64,000 nucleotides of DNA from Bryobacterales bacterium (lineage in GTDB: Bacteria; Acidobacteriota; Terriglobia; Bryobacterales; Bryobacteraceae). Each line of letters opens with the position of its first letter. Positions within the stretch are counted from its first letter, which is position 1. The stretch covers positions 52,846 to 116,845 of the forward strand of contig PLOR01000042.1 of NCBI GenBank assembly GCA_003142185.1, in the 5' to 3' direction. Position numbers and translations under genes: made by a program. Under the pieces are notes generated by a model. That model saw only the letters and a list, made by a program, of their open reading frames with translations. It had not been told where the DNA came from and searched no databases. Positions 52,543 through 61,016 of this stretch are shown here, piece after piece.

Positions 52543-52560
52543 GATACTACGGATAGTATC
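52543..52560. promoter_or_regulatory. Palindrome upstream of the HicAB-like module
   Basis: GATACTA-CGGA-TAGTATC is a perfect 7-bp inverted repeat, 54 bases upstream of the toxin start. On the minus strand the overlapping TATGATACTAT looks like a -10 region. It is a reasonable operator for antitoxin autoregulation. Confidence 0.5.
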
Positions 52561-52703
52561 ATAAACCGCCGAACAGTTTCTAGGTGCACAGGCGAGTCCG
52601 TGAGCGCTGTCTCGACACCACATGATGTCAGTGGTGCGCGGCACCTGGTTATTCTCATTTCGTCAACCCCGCCGCGGCCAAAGCCTGCCCCACCGGCCGG
52701 CGC

Positions 52704-52711
52704 GGTACAAT
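52704..52711 (+). promoter_or_regulatory. Putative -10 element of hemB
   Basis: GGTACAAT ends ten bases before the hemB ATG. The spacing and the GGTA prefix match the elements before hutU and the PfkB gene. Confidence 0.4.
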
Positions 52712-52721
52712 CCTGGGTGAT

Positions 52722-53693
52722 ATGCCGTTCCCGATTCACCGCCTCCGGCGTCTGCGCGCCACCGAATCGCTGCGCGGGCTGGTCCGCGAAACACATCTTC
52801 ACCCAGGGCAATTCATCCTTCCTTTGTTTGTTTGCCCGGGCGAGGGAGTTCGCCGCGAAATCGGCGCGATGCCGGGCAACTACCAGCTTTCGATCGACGA
52901 GCTCGTCAAGGAATGTGCCGACGTCCACTCGCTCGGTGTGGGAGGCGTCATCCTCTTCGGCCTGCCGGAAATCAAGGACGAGCTGGCCTCCGGCGCCTAT
53001 GACGACGCTGGGATAGTGCAGCGCGCCATCCGCGCCATTCGCCAGGAGACCCCGCGCCTGCTGGTGGTTACCGACGTCTGCAACTGCGAGTACACCAGTC
53101 ACGGCCACTGCGGCTTCGTCAAAGATGGCGATGTCGATAACGATGCCACGCTCGATTGGCTGGCCAAGTCCGCCGTTTCGCACGCCCGCGCCGGCGCCGA
53201 TATGGTGGCGCCCTCCGACATGATGGATGGACGGGTGGGCGCCATCCGCCGCGCGCTCGACGCCGCCGGTTTCGCCGGCACGCCCATCCTTTCCTACGCC
53301 GCCAAATTCGCGTCGGTCTTTTACGGTCCTTTTCGCGAGGCCGCCGATTCCGCGCCGCAGTTCGGCGACCGGCGGAGTTATCAGATGGATCCGGCCAACG
53401 GCCGCGAGGCCATGCGCGAGATCGCGCTCGATCTCGAAGAGGGCGCCGACATCATTATGGTGAAGCCGGCCATGCCCTATCTCGATCTCATCGCCATGGC
53501 TCGCCAGCGCTTCGATGTGCCGATCGCGGCTTATCAAGTGAGTGGGGAATATTCCATGATCGTGGCCGCCGCGCGCAACGGCTGGCTGGATCACGATCGC
53601 GCCATGATGGAGTCGCTCACCTCCATCGCGCGCGCCGGCGCCGGCATCATTCTCACCTATTTCGCCAAGCCCGCCGCGCGCCTGCTTGGCTGA
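52722..53693 (+). CDS. hemB: Porphobilinogen synthase
   Basis: HemB condenses two 5-aminolevulinate molecules to porphobilinogen in tetrapyrrole synthesis. The 323-residue enzyme keeps the zinc Cys cluster [14 protein letters not shown] (residues about 115-128), the two active-site lysines in SYAAKFAS and [11 protein letters not shown], and [13 protein letters not shown]. The three-cysteine form points to a Zn-dependent enzyme. It is followed 70 bases later by a histidine kinase gene. Confidence 0.96.
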   Translation: MPFPIHRLRRLRATESLRGLVRETHLHPGQFILPLFVCPGEGVRREIGAMPGNYQLSIDELVKECADVHSLGVGGVILFGLPEIKDELASGAYDDAGIVQRAIRAIRQETPRLLVVTDVCNCEYTSHGHCGFVKDGDVDNDATLDWLAKSAVSHARAGADMVAPSDMMDGRVGAIRRALDAAGFAGTPILSYAAKFASVFYGPFREAADSAPQFGDRRSYQMDPANGREAMREIALDLEEGADIIMVKPAMPYLDLIAMARQRFDVPIAAYQVSGEYSMIVAAARNGWLDHDRAMMESLTSIARAGAGIILTYFAKPAARLLG

Positions 53694-53763
53694 CCGCCCG
53701 CCGCTAGGTCCGAGCCGAGTGAGCAATTCTGCTCAGGTGGCGGCCCGTCCGCCCGGTGGTAGA

Positions 53764-54798
53764 ATGAAGCAACTTCCGATGCCCGAACACGACCGTCCGC
53801 CAGCCGAGGTCCTTCTCGATCAGACCCCGGCTTGCCAATGGATCGTGAACAAAGAGGGTGTGTTCGAGCAGATCTATGGCGACACCATGCCGCTGTTCGG
53901 CAAGCCCCCTGAGGAAGTGGCCGGCCAGCCCGCGGCAAGCGTACTGAACCCTGCGGTCCTTCCAATTTGGCAGGAACGGTTCAGTCGCGCGCTCGCCGGC
54001 GAGTCCCTGTCGTTCCGCGAGCAGCGGGACGGCCGCGTCTGGATGATCTCGGTTTTTCCGCTCCGCCTGAGAGCCGACACAGCGCACGCCGGCTGCGTGG
54101 TGAGGGAAATTACCGACTTCGCCAGGGCCGATCACGAGCTGCGCCGCGCGGTGTCGGGCGCGCTCAAGTCACAGGAGTCGCAGCGCGCCAAGACCGCCCA
54201 GTTTCTGCACAACGTGGTGGGTCAGAACCTGGCCGCTTTGGGACTCCAGCTCGACCTGGTCCGCATGGACCTGGACGGCAGCCCCAGCGCCGCGCGCGAG
54301 CACATCGAGGAGATACAGACGCTGCTCGAATCCGTCATGGAGCAGGTCCGCAACTTCAGCTATGAGCTCAACCCATCCGCGGTGGAGCGTGTCGGCCTGC
54401 GTTCGGCGCTCGACCGGCTCGGCGCACGCATCCGGGAGCACTTCCACGGCAGCCTGCGGATCGACATGGACTCCTCCATCGCCTTGCCGCCGAATGCCGC
54501 TTCGGCGCTATACCGGATCGCCGAAGAGGCGGTGGAGAATGCGGCGCATCATTCTGGTTGCTCTTTGATCGAAATCGTAGTAAAGTCCGAGGATCGCGGC
54601 GCCTGGATGGAAATCCGCGACAACGGACGAGGCTTCGATCCGGCGGATTTGCAGAAAATGGGGAGAGGGTTGGGACTGCTGGGCATGGAGCATCATGCCG
54701 ACGAGGCCGGCCTGCGTCTGTCGATTTCGAGCAGCCGCCAGTCCGGAACCATCGTGCGAGCGGCCGTGCCAGAACCCGGGGAGAAGCAACCATGTTAG
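53764..54798 (+). CDS. Cytoplasmic PAS-domain histidine kinase (NarL/DesK-type)
   Basis: The 344-residue kinase has a PAS fold (residues about 15-120; LLDQTPACQWIVNKEG, RVWMISVFPLRL), a HisKA_3-like helix pair with the phospho-His in QFLHNVVGQNLAALGLQLDL, and an HATPase domain (ALYRIAEEAVENAAHH, DNGRGFDP, GLGLLGMEHHAD). No membrane segment is seen. In most relatives His is followed by Asp (LHDxxGQ); here it is Asn. ATG 53764 overlaps a TAGAAT hexamer, so ATG 53779 is an alternative start. It overlaps the response regulator gene by seven bases. Confidence 0.87.
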   Translation: MKQLPMPEHDRPPAEVLLDQTPACQWIVNKEGVFEQIYGDTMPLFGKPPEEVAGQPAASVLNPAVLPIWQERFSRALAGESLSFREQRDGRVWMISVFPLRLRADTAHAGCVVREITDFARADHELRRAVSGALKSQESQRAKTAQFLHNVVGQNLAALGLQLDLVRMDLDGSPSAAREHIEEIQTLLESVMEQVRNFSYELNPSAVERVGLRSALDRLGARIREHFHGSLRIDMDSSIALPPNAASALYRIAEEAVENAAHHSGCSLIEIVVKSEDRGAWMEIRDNGRGFDPADLQKMGRGLGLLGMEHHADEAGLRLSISSSRQSGTIVRAAVPEPGEKQPC

Positions 54799-55466
54799 AT
54801 ATTGTGCTCGTCGATGACCACAAGTTAGTGCGCGACGGCATCAAGGGCATTCTCGAGCGGGGCTCCGAGTTCCGCGTGGTGGGCGAGGCCGAAAGCGGCG
54901 CCGACGCCGTGAACCTGTGCAAGAAAACCCAGCCGCACATTGCCTTGATGGATATCGGTCTGCCCGGCATGAATGGCATCGAAGCCACCACCGAGCTGCT
55001 GCGCCACTGCCCCACCGTGAAAGTCATCATCCTTTCGATGTACGACGACGAGAACTCCGTCGTCAGCGCCATCCGCAGCGGCGCGCGCGCTTTCGTTCTC
55101 AAAAAGGCGTCTTCCGCCGAACTGCTCGACGCCCTGCGCACGGTGGCTCGCGGCGGGTCCTACCTGAGCTCGCAGGTTTCCGACCGTCTGCTGGCACGGA
55201 TTCAGCGCGGCGATCTGGATACCCACGACCGCAGCCCGCTCGAATCGCTTTCGCCCCGCGAGTTGCAGGTGCTGCGCCTGGTGGCCGAAGGCAAAACCAG
55301 TAAGGACATCGCGGTTCTGCTCGACCTCGGCTTGCAGACCGTCCGCAGCTACCGCAAGACCATGATGAAGAAGCTCGGCGTCAACAACGTGGCCGGCCTC
55401 ACCCAGCTCGCGCTCGCCGCCGGCCTGGCTCACTGGAACACCAACGACGCAAACCCCGCCACTTGA
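54792..55466 (+). CDS. NarL/FixJ-family response regulator
   Basis: The 224-residue regulator has a receiver (IVLVDDHKLVRDGIKGIL, phospho-Asp in IALMDIGLPGMNG at about residue 54, Lys in FVLKKASS) and a LuxR-type helix-turn-helix (LSPRELQVLRLVAEGKTSKD, residues about 150-210). It is translationally coupled to the histidine kinase and is its obvious partner. Target genes are unknown. Confidence 0.93.
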   Translation: MLDIVLVDDHKLVRDGIKGILERGSEFRVVGEAESGADAVNLCKKTQPHIALMDIGLPGMNGIEATTELLRHCPTVKVIILSMYDDENSVVSAIRSGARAFVLKKASSAELLDALRTVARGGSYLSSQVSDRLLARIQRGDLDTHDRSPLESLSPRELQVLRLVAEGKTSKDIAVLLDLGLQTVRSYRKTMMKKLGVNNVAGLTQLALAAGLAHWNTNDANPAT

Positions 55467-55475
55467 AATCAGTGG

Positions 55476-55494
55476 GGCAGGTCCCCGACCTGCC
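55476..55494. repeat. Family E hairpin
   Basis: GGCAGGTC-CCC-GACCTGCC is a perfect hairpin between the response regulator stop and the convergent methyltransferase gene; it may terminate transcription, though no T-run follows. Confidence 0.8.
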
Positions 55495-55508
55495 AACCAC
55501 CGCGCTTC

Positions 55509-56204
55509 TCAACCGCCAGGCTTGCGCAGCCAGAGGTAGCAATGGTTGCCGATGCGGCCGGCGCGCGGAGCCCGCAGCAGAAGCAGATCCAGGTAGCGCA
55601 GCGGAAATAACAACCAGCCGAGGACGCCATGCACCAGTCCACGCCACGCGCGCCACGGCAGCAGCAACTTTGCGTACTCAATCGCGAACACCAGCAGGGT
55701 CGCCGTGGGGCCGGTTCGCCAGCCTTCGGCGATCGGCTCGAAACCGCCGGCCAACTCCTTCAATCCATCCAGCGTGTAGCGCCGGTAATCCTTCGGGTAC
55801 TCGTGGAAGGGATGGCAGAATGGCGTCACTACGTGAAGGTAGCCGCCGGGAGCGAGCACGCGTTCGATTTCGGCCATCACCTGTTCGGGGCGGCGCACAT
55901 GCTCCAGCACCGCATCGCATTCCACGCGTTGAAACAGGTTGCCGCGAAACGGCAGCTGTTCGGCGTCGGCGGCCACATCCACTCCCGGCAGCGGAAACAG
56001 ATCGAGGTTCACGTAGCCGGCTGGCCGGCTCCCGGCGCCGCCCAGGTAGAGGTTCCAGCGCCCCAGCGGAAAGTCCTTAGGTTCGGCCGGGTTCATCACC
56101 AGCGGCGCGGGGGGAGCCAGCAGCCGGCGCAGCCGGTCCTGCCAGCGCGTCGAACGGCGTCGACGGTAAATATCCTCAAGCGAATCGGGCGGCACTGGCC
56201 TCAA
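55509..56204 (-). CDS. SAM-dependent methyltransferase (class I)
   Basis: The 231-residue protein has a type 11-like methyltransferase core: YLGGAGSRPAGYVNLDLFP (SAM loop), DAEQLPFRGNLFQRVECDAV, LEHVRRPEQVMAEIERVLAPGG and LHVVTPFCHPFHEYPKDYRR (each shown in part). The last 60 residues include an amphipathic hydrophobic stretch (VLGWLLFPLRYLDLLLL). It starts at TTG 56204; a GTG nine bases downstream is possible. The substrate is unknown; glycan or lipid methylation is a guess. Confidence 0.82.
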   Translation of the reverse strand: MRPVPPDSLEDIYRRRRSTRWQDRLRRLLAPPAPLVMNPAEPKDFPLGRWNLYLGGAGSRPAGYVNLDLFPLPGVDVAADAEQLPFRGNLFQRVECDAVLEHVRRPEQVMAEIERVLAPGGYLHVVTPFCHPFHEYPKDYRRYTLDGLKELAGGFEPIAEGWRTGPTATLLVFAIEYAKLLLPWRAWRGLVHGVLGWLLFPLRYLDLLLLRAPRAGRIGNHCYLWLRKPGG

Positions 56205-56336
56205 GCGTCGAAAGAGAATTCATCATAGCAGAGGCCGCCGCGCCGCTCCCCACGAACAACCCGCCAGCTCTCGGGCAATGCTCGATTGCACAGAATCCTG
56301 AGAGCATCGGCCTCCCCGAATAACGTTATCATTACC

Positions 56337-56774
56337 ATGTTCTGGTTATTCCATCCCGGCGTCCGGCATCCACTCTATCCCTCGGTCAGGGCCACGCCGG
56401 CGCTGTCGTCCTACGGGCATCCCACGGCACTCTCGGGAACGTTTCAACAGCTTGCCCACGCCGGGTTGCGCCGCGTCGAACCGCGCCGCGCGGTTTTTGT
56501 ATTGCAGAATGAAGGCGACCCTCTGCTCTCCGACGCCCAGCGCGATGAGTTATGGGAGCTGTTCCAGGTGCCCGTCTACGTCCTTCTGCTGGATGCCAAC
56601 CACAGGGTCTGCGCTTACGAATGTGAGGCGCATCAGGGTTTGCACTTGCCGCGGGACATCGGCCCACATCGAATACCGGCGAGGCTGGAAGCGTCGCCTT
56701 GCGGCTGTGGCCGCCCAGGTCCGCGCCTGCGCTACTCCCATGCGCCACACGCCGGTCTGGCCGTGGCGGGGTGA
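56337..56774 (+). CDS. Hypothetical protein
   Basis: This 145-residue protein shows a coherent globular pattern in residues about 40-100 (AVFVLQNEGDPLLSDAQRDE, LWELFQVPVYVLLLDANHRV, CAYECEAHQGLHLP), with alternating strands and helices. The C-terminal third (CGCGRPGPRLRYSH) is Cys/Arg/Pro-rich and less convincing. The ATG follows TATCAT by four bases. I do not recognise the family. Confidence 0.5.
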   Translation: MFWLFHPGVRHPLYPSVRATPALSSYGHPTALSGTFQQLAHAGLRRVEPRRAVFVLQNEGDPLLSDAQRDELWELFQVPVYVLLLDANHRVCAYECEAHQGLHLPRDIGPHRIPARLEASPCGCGRPGPRLRYSHAPHAGLAVAG

Positions 56775-56793
56775 AGGCGGAGGGGTGAGGCGC

Positions 56794-57972
56794 TCACCGC
56801 GCGCGATCGAGCGCGGTCTCGGCGGCGGCCTTGCCGCTTGCCACGGGCTGGTAGCCTTGCTCTGCCAGGGCTTCCTCGAGAGCTTCCAGCAGCATGAGCA
56901 CATTGTCGGCAGTGGACCCGTACCCCATCAGGCCGATGCGGAATATTTTGCCCGCCAGCGGGCCGAAGCCGCCGGCGATTTCCAGGCCGTGGCGCTCCAG
57001 CAGATACTGCCGCACTTTGGCGTCGTCCACACCCTCCGGCACACGCGGCGTGTTCAGCGTCCACAGCCGATGGCCTTCCGGAACATGCATCGCAAGCCCC
57101 ATCGCCTGAATGCCCGCTACGAACGCCAGGTGGTTGCGCCGGTGCCGCTCCCAACGGTTTTCGCGGCCCTCTTCGGCCACCATCGCCAGCCCTTCGCGGA
57201 GAGCGTAGAACATGGTGGCCGACGCGGTGTGATGATATTTGTGCCCGCTGTAATAGGTGTCCAGCAGCTCCAGGTCCAAATACCAGGATTGGACCGGCGT
57301 CTGGCGTGCCCGCAGCCGCTCGAGTGCCCGCGGCGAAATCGTCATGGGCGCGAGGCCAGGCGGGCAGCCAAGACCTTTCTGCGTGCAACTATAAGCGATG
57401 TCGATGCCATTCTCATCCACCAGCACCGGCATGCCGCCCAGGCTGGTCACGCAGTCGGCGATCACCAGCGCATCCACCTCGTGCGCGGCTTCGCACACCG
57501 GCTTGGCCTGGTTGTACATGCCGGTAGAGGTCTCCGCCTGCACCAGCGCCACCACCTGCGGACGTTCGCGGCGGATGAACTCGCGCGCCTCCTGGGCGTC
57601 GAAAGGCTCGCCCCAGCTCTTGGCCAGCCGCGTCACCTCGGCGCCGTGCCGCCGCGCCATTTCGCCGATGCGGTCGGCGAAGAACCCGTTGGTGAGCAAG
57701 GCGAGTTTGGTCCCCGGCTCGGTAAAGTTGGCGACCGCCGCTTCCATGCCGGAGCTGCCCGTCCCCGACACCGCCAGGTTGCGCAGGTTGGCGGTCGAAA
57801 AAACGTAGCCTAGTAGCTCGCGAATTTCGTCAGCCACTTGAAAGAAGAACGGGTCCAGGTGCCCGACCACATTCTGCTGCATGGCCTGGTACACGCGCGG
57901 CGCCACCGGGCTGGGCCCCGGCCCGAATAGCAGGCGTTTCGGCGCTTCGAGCGGCGGATAAAGCTGAGGCAT
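56794..57972 (-). CDS. Class V aminotransferase (alanine-glyoxylate / serine-pyruvate type)
   Basis: The 392-residue PLP enzyme has the family opening LLFGPGPSPVAPRVYQAM, then VSGTGSSGMEAAVANF, ADCVTSLGGMPV with the PLP-binding Asp, and the Schiff-base Lys in YSCTQKGLGCPPGLAP. It would transfer amino groups between alanine or serine and glyoxylate or pyruvate. ATG 57972 gives the usual N-terminus; the frame runs on upstream without homologous sequence. It is divergent from a PilZ gene with 104 bases between. Confidence 0.9.
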   Translation of the reverse strand: MPQLYPPLEAPKRLLFGPGPSPVAPRVYQAMQQNVVGHLDPFFFQVADEIRELLGYVFSTANLRNLAVSGTGSSGMEAAVANFTEPGTKLALLTNGFFADRIGEMARRHGAEVTRLAKSWGEPFDAQEAREFIRRERPQVVALVQAETSTGMYNQAKPVCEAAHEVDALVIADCVTSLGGMPVLVDENGIDIAYSCTQKGLGCPPGLAPMTISPRALERLRARQTPVQSWYLDLELLDTYYSGHKYHHTASATMFYALREGLAMVAEEGRENRWERHRRNHLAFVAGIQAMGLAMHVPEGHRLWTLNTPRVPEGVDDAKVRQYLLERHGLEIAGGFGPLAGKIFRIGLMGYGSTADNVLMLLEALEEALAEQGYQPVASGKAAAETALDRAR

Positions 57973-58076
57973 AACCTTCAGTGTATCGCCGGGCTTGACC
58001 GGGCCGCGCGGCCTCCTCCAGGCCGCACGGTACTCACTGTAAAGTGAACAGCGCAAACGGCCGATAAGAGAGGTGT

Positions 58077-58424
58077 ATGCAGGATCACCGTAGGGAAGCT
58101 CGGATGATGTGCGCGGATATGGTGGAGGTGCGTTGGGAGGACGAAGAAAATCAGCCGCAGAAGGCGCTGGCACTGCTTGAGGATATCTCGCCCTCCGGCG
58201 CCTGCGTGCAACTGGAAAACGCCATTCCCCTGGGCACCGAAGTTCACTGGGATTGCCCCAAACAGAGCTTCGCCGGCTATGTGCGCTACTGCGATTACCG
58301 GGAGATCGGCTTCTTCGTGGGAGTCGAATTCTCGGACGCCTGCCGGTGGTCGAAGAAGGCCTTTAAGCCACTGCATTTGTTGGATTTGGAAAGGCTGGTG
58401 GCAAAGACGAAAAAATCGCCGTGA
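58077..58424 (+). CDS. PilZ-domain protein
   Basis: The 115-residue protein is a single PilZ domain with RREAR at the N-terminus (RxxxR) and DISPSGACV (DxSxxG), both intact for c-di-GMP binding, followed by barrel strands (VHWDCPKQSFAGYVRYCDYR, GFFVGVEFSD). It is the second PilZ protein of the window. It ends 71 bases before the GH31 gene in the same direction, so c-di-GMP and this secreted glycosidase may be linked (inference). Confidence 0.87.
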   Translation: MQDHRREARMMCADMVEVRWEDEENQPQKALALLEDISPSGACVQLENAIPLGTEVHWDCPKQSFAGYVRYCDYREIGFFVGVEFSDACRWSKKAFKPLHLLDLERLVAKTKKSP

Positions 58425-58495
58425 GGAGAATGCATTTGCCGGTTTTTTCGCAGCGTCGCGTCCTGTTAGACTGGTCGCTTCCAAAGGAGAACTCC

Positions 58496-60880
58496 GTGAT
58501 CCGTTTTTGCGCGGCCTTGTTTGCCGTCCCCGTTCTGTTCGCCGCTTCCGCCAATCAGCCGCCGGGCCTGCTCAGCGACGTGGTGGATGTAAGTGCCGAC
58601 TTCCACGATTTCACAAGCACCTACTTCCTGGCCGACCGTCTCGCCGCATTCGACCCAGCGACCGGCGCCGGCTCCCTCACCTGGAGCCGCAACCAGCTCT
58701 ACCCGCGCATCGCCTTCAACAATATGGAGCCCGTGCTCCAGCCGTTCGAAGGCCTCACCTTCCCCGGCCGCGAATATGCCGTCAATCCGTCGCTGCCTTT
58801 TTCCATCCAGTTCGTCTCACCGCGCACGGTTCGCATTCGCATTAAGACCGGGGTCGTAGCCGGCCCCGAAGCGCCATCGCCGATGCTGGTGGGCGAGCCG
58901 CCGCACGACAACTCCTGGAAGATGGAGAAAGTGGCTGGCGGCTACCGCTACGCGAGCGTCGCCGGCTCGGTCACCATTCTCGAGAACCCTTGGCACATCG
59001 AGTTTCGCGACGCCCAGGGCCGCCTGCTCACCAAGACCCAGCACACTTCCGACTTCGCCACTTCGCTCGATCCCGCGCTGCCATTCTCCTTCATCCGCCG
59101 CCCCTCCGATTACTCGCGCAGCCTGGCCGCCGTCTTTTCGCTCTCGCCCGATGAGAAACTGTTCGGCTGCGGCGAATCCTTCACGCGCCTCGATAAGCGC
59201 GGCCAAAAAGTCGTCCTCTGGGCCAACGACGCCAACGGCGTCGAAAGCGGACGCATGTACAAGCCGATCCCGTTCTTCATGAGCAGCCGCGGCTACGGCA
59301 TGTTCGTCCACACCTCGGCGCCCGCCACCTTCGATTTCGGAGCTTCCTACGGCTTCTCGAACCAACTGCTGCTGGGCGACGATGCGCTCGACCTGTTCGT
59401 CTTTCTCGGCTCGCCCAAGGACATCCTGGACGAGTACACCAACATTACCGGCAAGGCCGCCATGCCACCGCTGTGGTCTTTCGGCCTGTGGATGAGCCGC
59501 ATCAGCTATTTTTCCGAAGCCGAAGTGCGCGCCGTGGCCGCCAAGCTGCGCCAGAACCGCATCCCGACCGACGTCATCCACATCGATACCGGCTGGTTTG
59601 AGACCGACTGGCGCTGCGACTACAAATTCTCCAAGACGCGCTTCCCGGCTCCCGAAAAGATGATCGCCGATTTGAAGCGCGATGGCTTCCATATTTCGCT
59701 CTGGCAGCTTCCTTACTTCGTGCCGCAGAATTCGCTGTTCCCCGAGATCCTCGCCAAAGGCTTGGCCGTGAAGGACGCCAAAGGCAACCTGCCATATGAA
59801 GACGCCGTTCTCGACTTCACCAATCCCGCCACCGTGGCGTGGTATCAGGATAAAATCGCCAGCCTGCTCAAAATGGGCGTGGGAGCGATCAAGGTGGATT
59901 TCGGCGAAGCCGCGCCGCTCACCGGCGTCTACGCCAACGGCCGCACGGGCTTCTACGAACACAACCTCTATCCGCTGCGCTACAACCAGGCCGTGGCCGA
60001 TATCACCCGCAAGGTCACCGGCGAAAATATCATCTGGGCGCGCAGCGCCTGGGCCGGCAGCCAGCGCTATCCGCTGCACTGGGGCGGCGACGCGGGCAAC
60101 ACCGATACCGGCATGGCGGCCGAGTTGCGCGGCGGCCTTTCCTTCGGGCTCAGCGGCTTCAGCTTCTGGAGCCACGACATCGGCGGCTTCACTGCCAAGA
60201 CTCCCGAGGAACTCTACCGCCGCTGGCTGCCCTTCGGCATGCTGACCTCGCACAGCCGCTGCCACGGCGCGCCGCCCAAGGAGCCGTGGGAATACAGCCC
60301 CGCTTTCCTCGACCTGTTCCGCCGCACCGACGAAATGAAATATCGCTTGATGCCCTACATCTACGCCCAGGCCAAATACTCGACCGAGCACGGCCTGCCC
60401 ATGGTGAGGGCGTTGTTCGTCGAATATCCGAACGATCCCGGCGCCTGGCAGGTGGACAATGAGTACCTGTTCGGCTCCGACATTCTGGTGGCCCCGCTAT
60501 TCGAGGAGAACTCGACCGGCCGCGACGTGTACCTGCCAGCCGGCGAGTGGATCGATTACCAGACCGGCAAGCTCTATTCCGGCGGCTGGCACAAAATCGA
60601 GGCGGGAGCCATTCCGGTCGTGATGCTGGTGCGCGATGGCGCCCTAATCCCGCAGATGGAGCCGGCCCAATCCACCGCCTCGCTCGACTGGTCGAAGCTC
60701 GACCTGGTAGTCTACGCCGCTCGCGCGCAAGCCGCGCAGGGCCTGGTGTGTCTGCCGTCCGACAACGTCCTGCGCCCGGTGGAAGCCGCCCGCAGCAACG
60801 GGACTTTCGCGTTGGCCGCCGACCCGCTCCAAGGCAAGGCCACATCCACCGTGCGCCTCTACTCGCAAGTGGGGCGTTAG
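58496..60880 (+). CDS. Secreted GH31 alpha-glycosidase (alpha-xylosidase-like)
   Basis: The 794-residue enzyme starts at GTG with AAGGAG six bases upstream and has a signal peptide (CAALFAVPVLFAAS). The GH31 barrel shows HIDTGWFETDWRCDYKF, the nucleophile Asp in IKVDFGEAAP (about residue 462), and the acid/base Asp in HWGGDAGNTDTG (about residue 528). KxDFGE is typical of the YicI-like alpha-xylosidase group, so xyloglucan-type substrates are likely but not proven. Beta domains follow to the C-terminus. It stands between a PilZ gene and a repeat. Confidence 0.9.
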   Translation: MIRFCAALFAVPVLFAASANQPPGLLSDVVDVSADFHDFTSTYFLADRLAAFDPATGAGSLTWSRNQLYPRIAFNNMEPVLQPFEGLTFPGREYAVNPSLPFSIQFVSPRTVRIRIKTGVVAGPEAPSPMLVGEPPHDNSWKMEKVAGGYRYASVAGSVTILENPWHIEFRDAQGRLLTKTQHTSDFATSLDPALPFSFIRRPSDYSRSLAAVFSLSPDEKLFGCGESFTRLDKRGQKVVLWANDANGVESGRMYKPIPFFMSSRGYGMFVHTSAPATFDFGASYGFSNQLLLGDDALDLFVFLGSPKDILDEYTNITGKAAMPPLWSFGLWMSRISYFSEAEVRAVAAKLRQNRIPTDVIHIDTGWFETDWRCDYKFSKTRFPAPEKMIADLKRDGFHISLWQLPYFVPQNSLFPEILAKGLAVKDAKGNLPYEDAVLDFTNPATVAWYQDKIASLLKMGVGAIKVDFGEAAPLTGVYANGRTGFYEHNLYPLRYNQAVADITRKVTGENIIWARSAWAGSQRYPLHWGGDAGNTDTGMAAELRGGLSFGLSGFSFWSHDIGGFTAKTPEELYRRWLPFGMLTSHSRCHGAPPKEPWEYSPAFLDLFRRTDEMKYRLMPYIYAQAKYSTEHGLPMVRALFVEYPNDPGAWQVDNEYLFGSDILVAPLFEENSTGRDVYLPAGEWIDYQTGKLYSGGWHKIEAGAIPVVMLVRDGALIPQMEPAQSTASLDWSKLDLVVYAARAQAAQGLVCLPSDNVLRPVEAARSNGTFALAADPLQGKATSTVRLYSQVGR

Positions 60881-60881
60881 T

Positions 60882-61001
60882 GTGGCGCGCACACTCGTGC
60901 GTGCCGCGCCGGCATTTGGTACCACGTCCACCTGCCGCGGGGGGGGGGCGCAGAAATGCCGACGCTGCAAGGCAGGGACTGTTCGCGCCACGTTACGAGT
61001 C
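60882..61001. repeat. Family A-like element, copy 4 (diverged)
   Basis: It begins GTGGCGCGCACACTCGTGCG and ends GTTCGCGCCACGTT, in inverted relation, about 120 bp apart, like the element at 45119. The interior differs and has a run of ten G at 60939-60948. Confidence 0.65.
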
Positions 61002-61016
61002 CTGGGCTTTCACCGA

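Noticed and set aside
60939..60948. Run of ten G as a phase-variation tract
   Set aside because: It lies inside a diverged repeat, outside any gene and not in a clear promoter; an assembly error is as likely.
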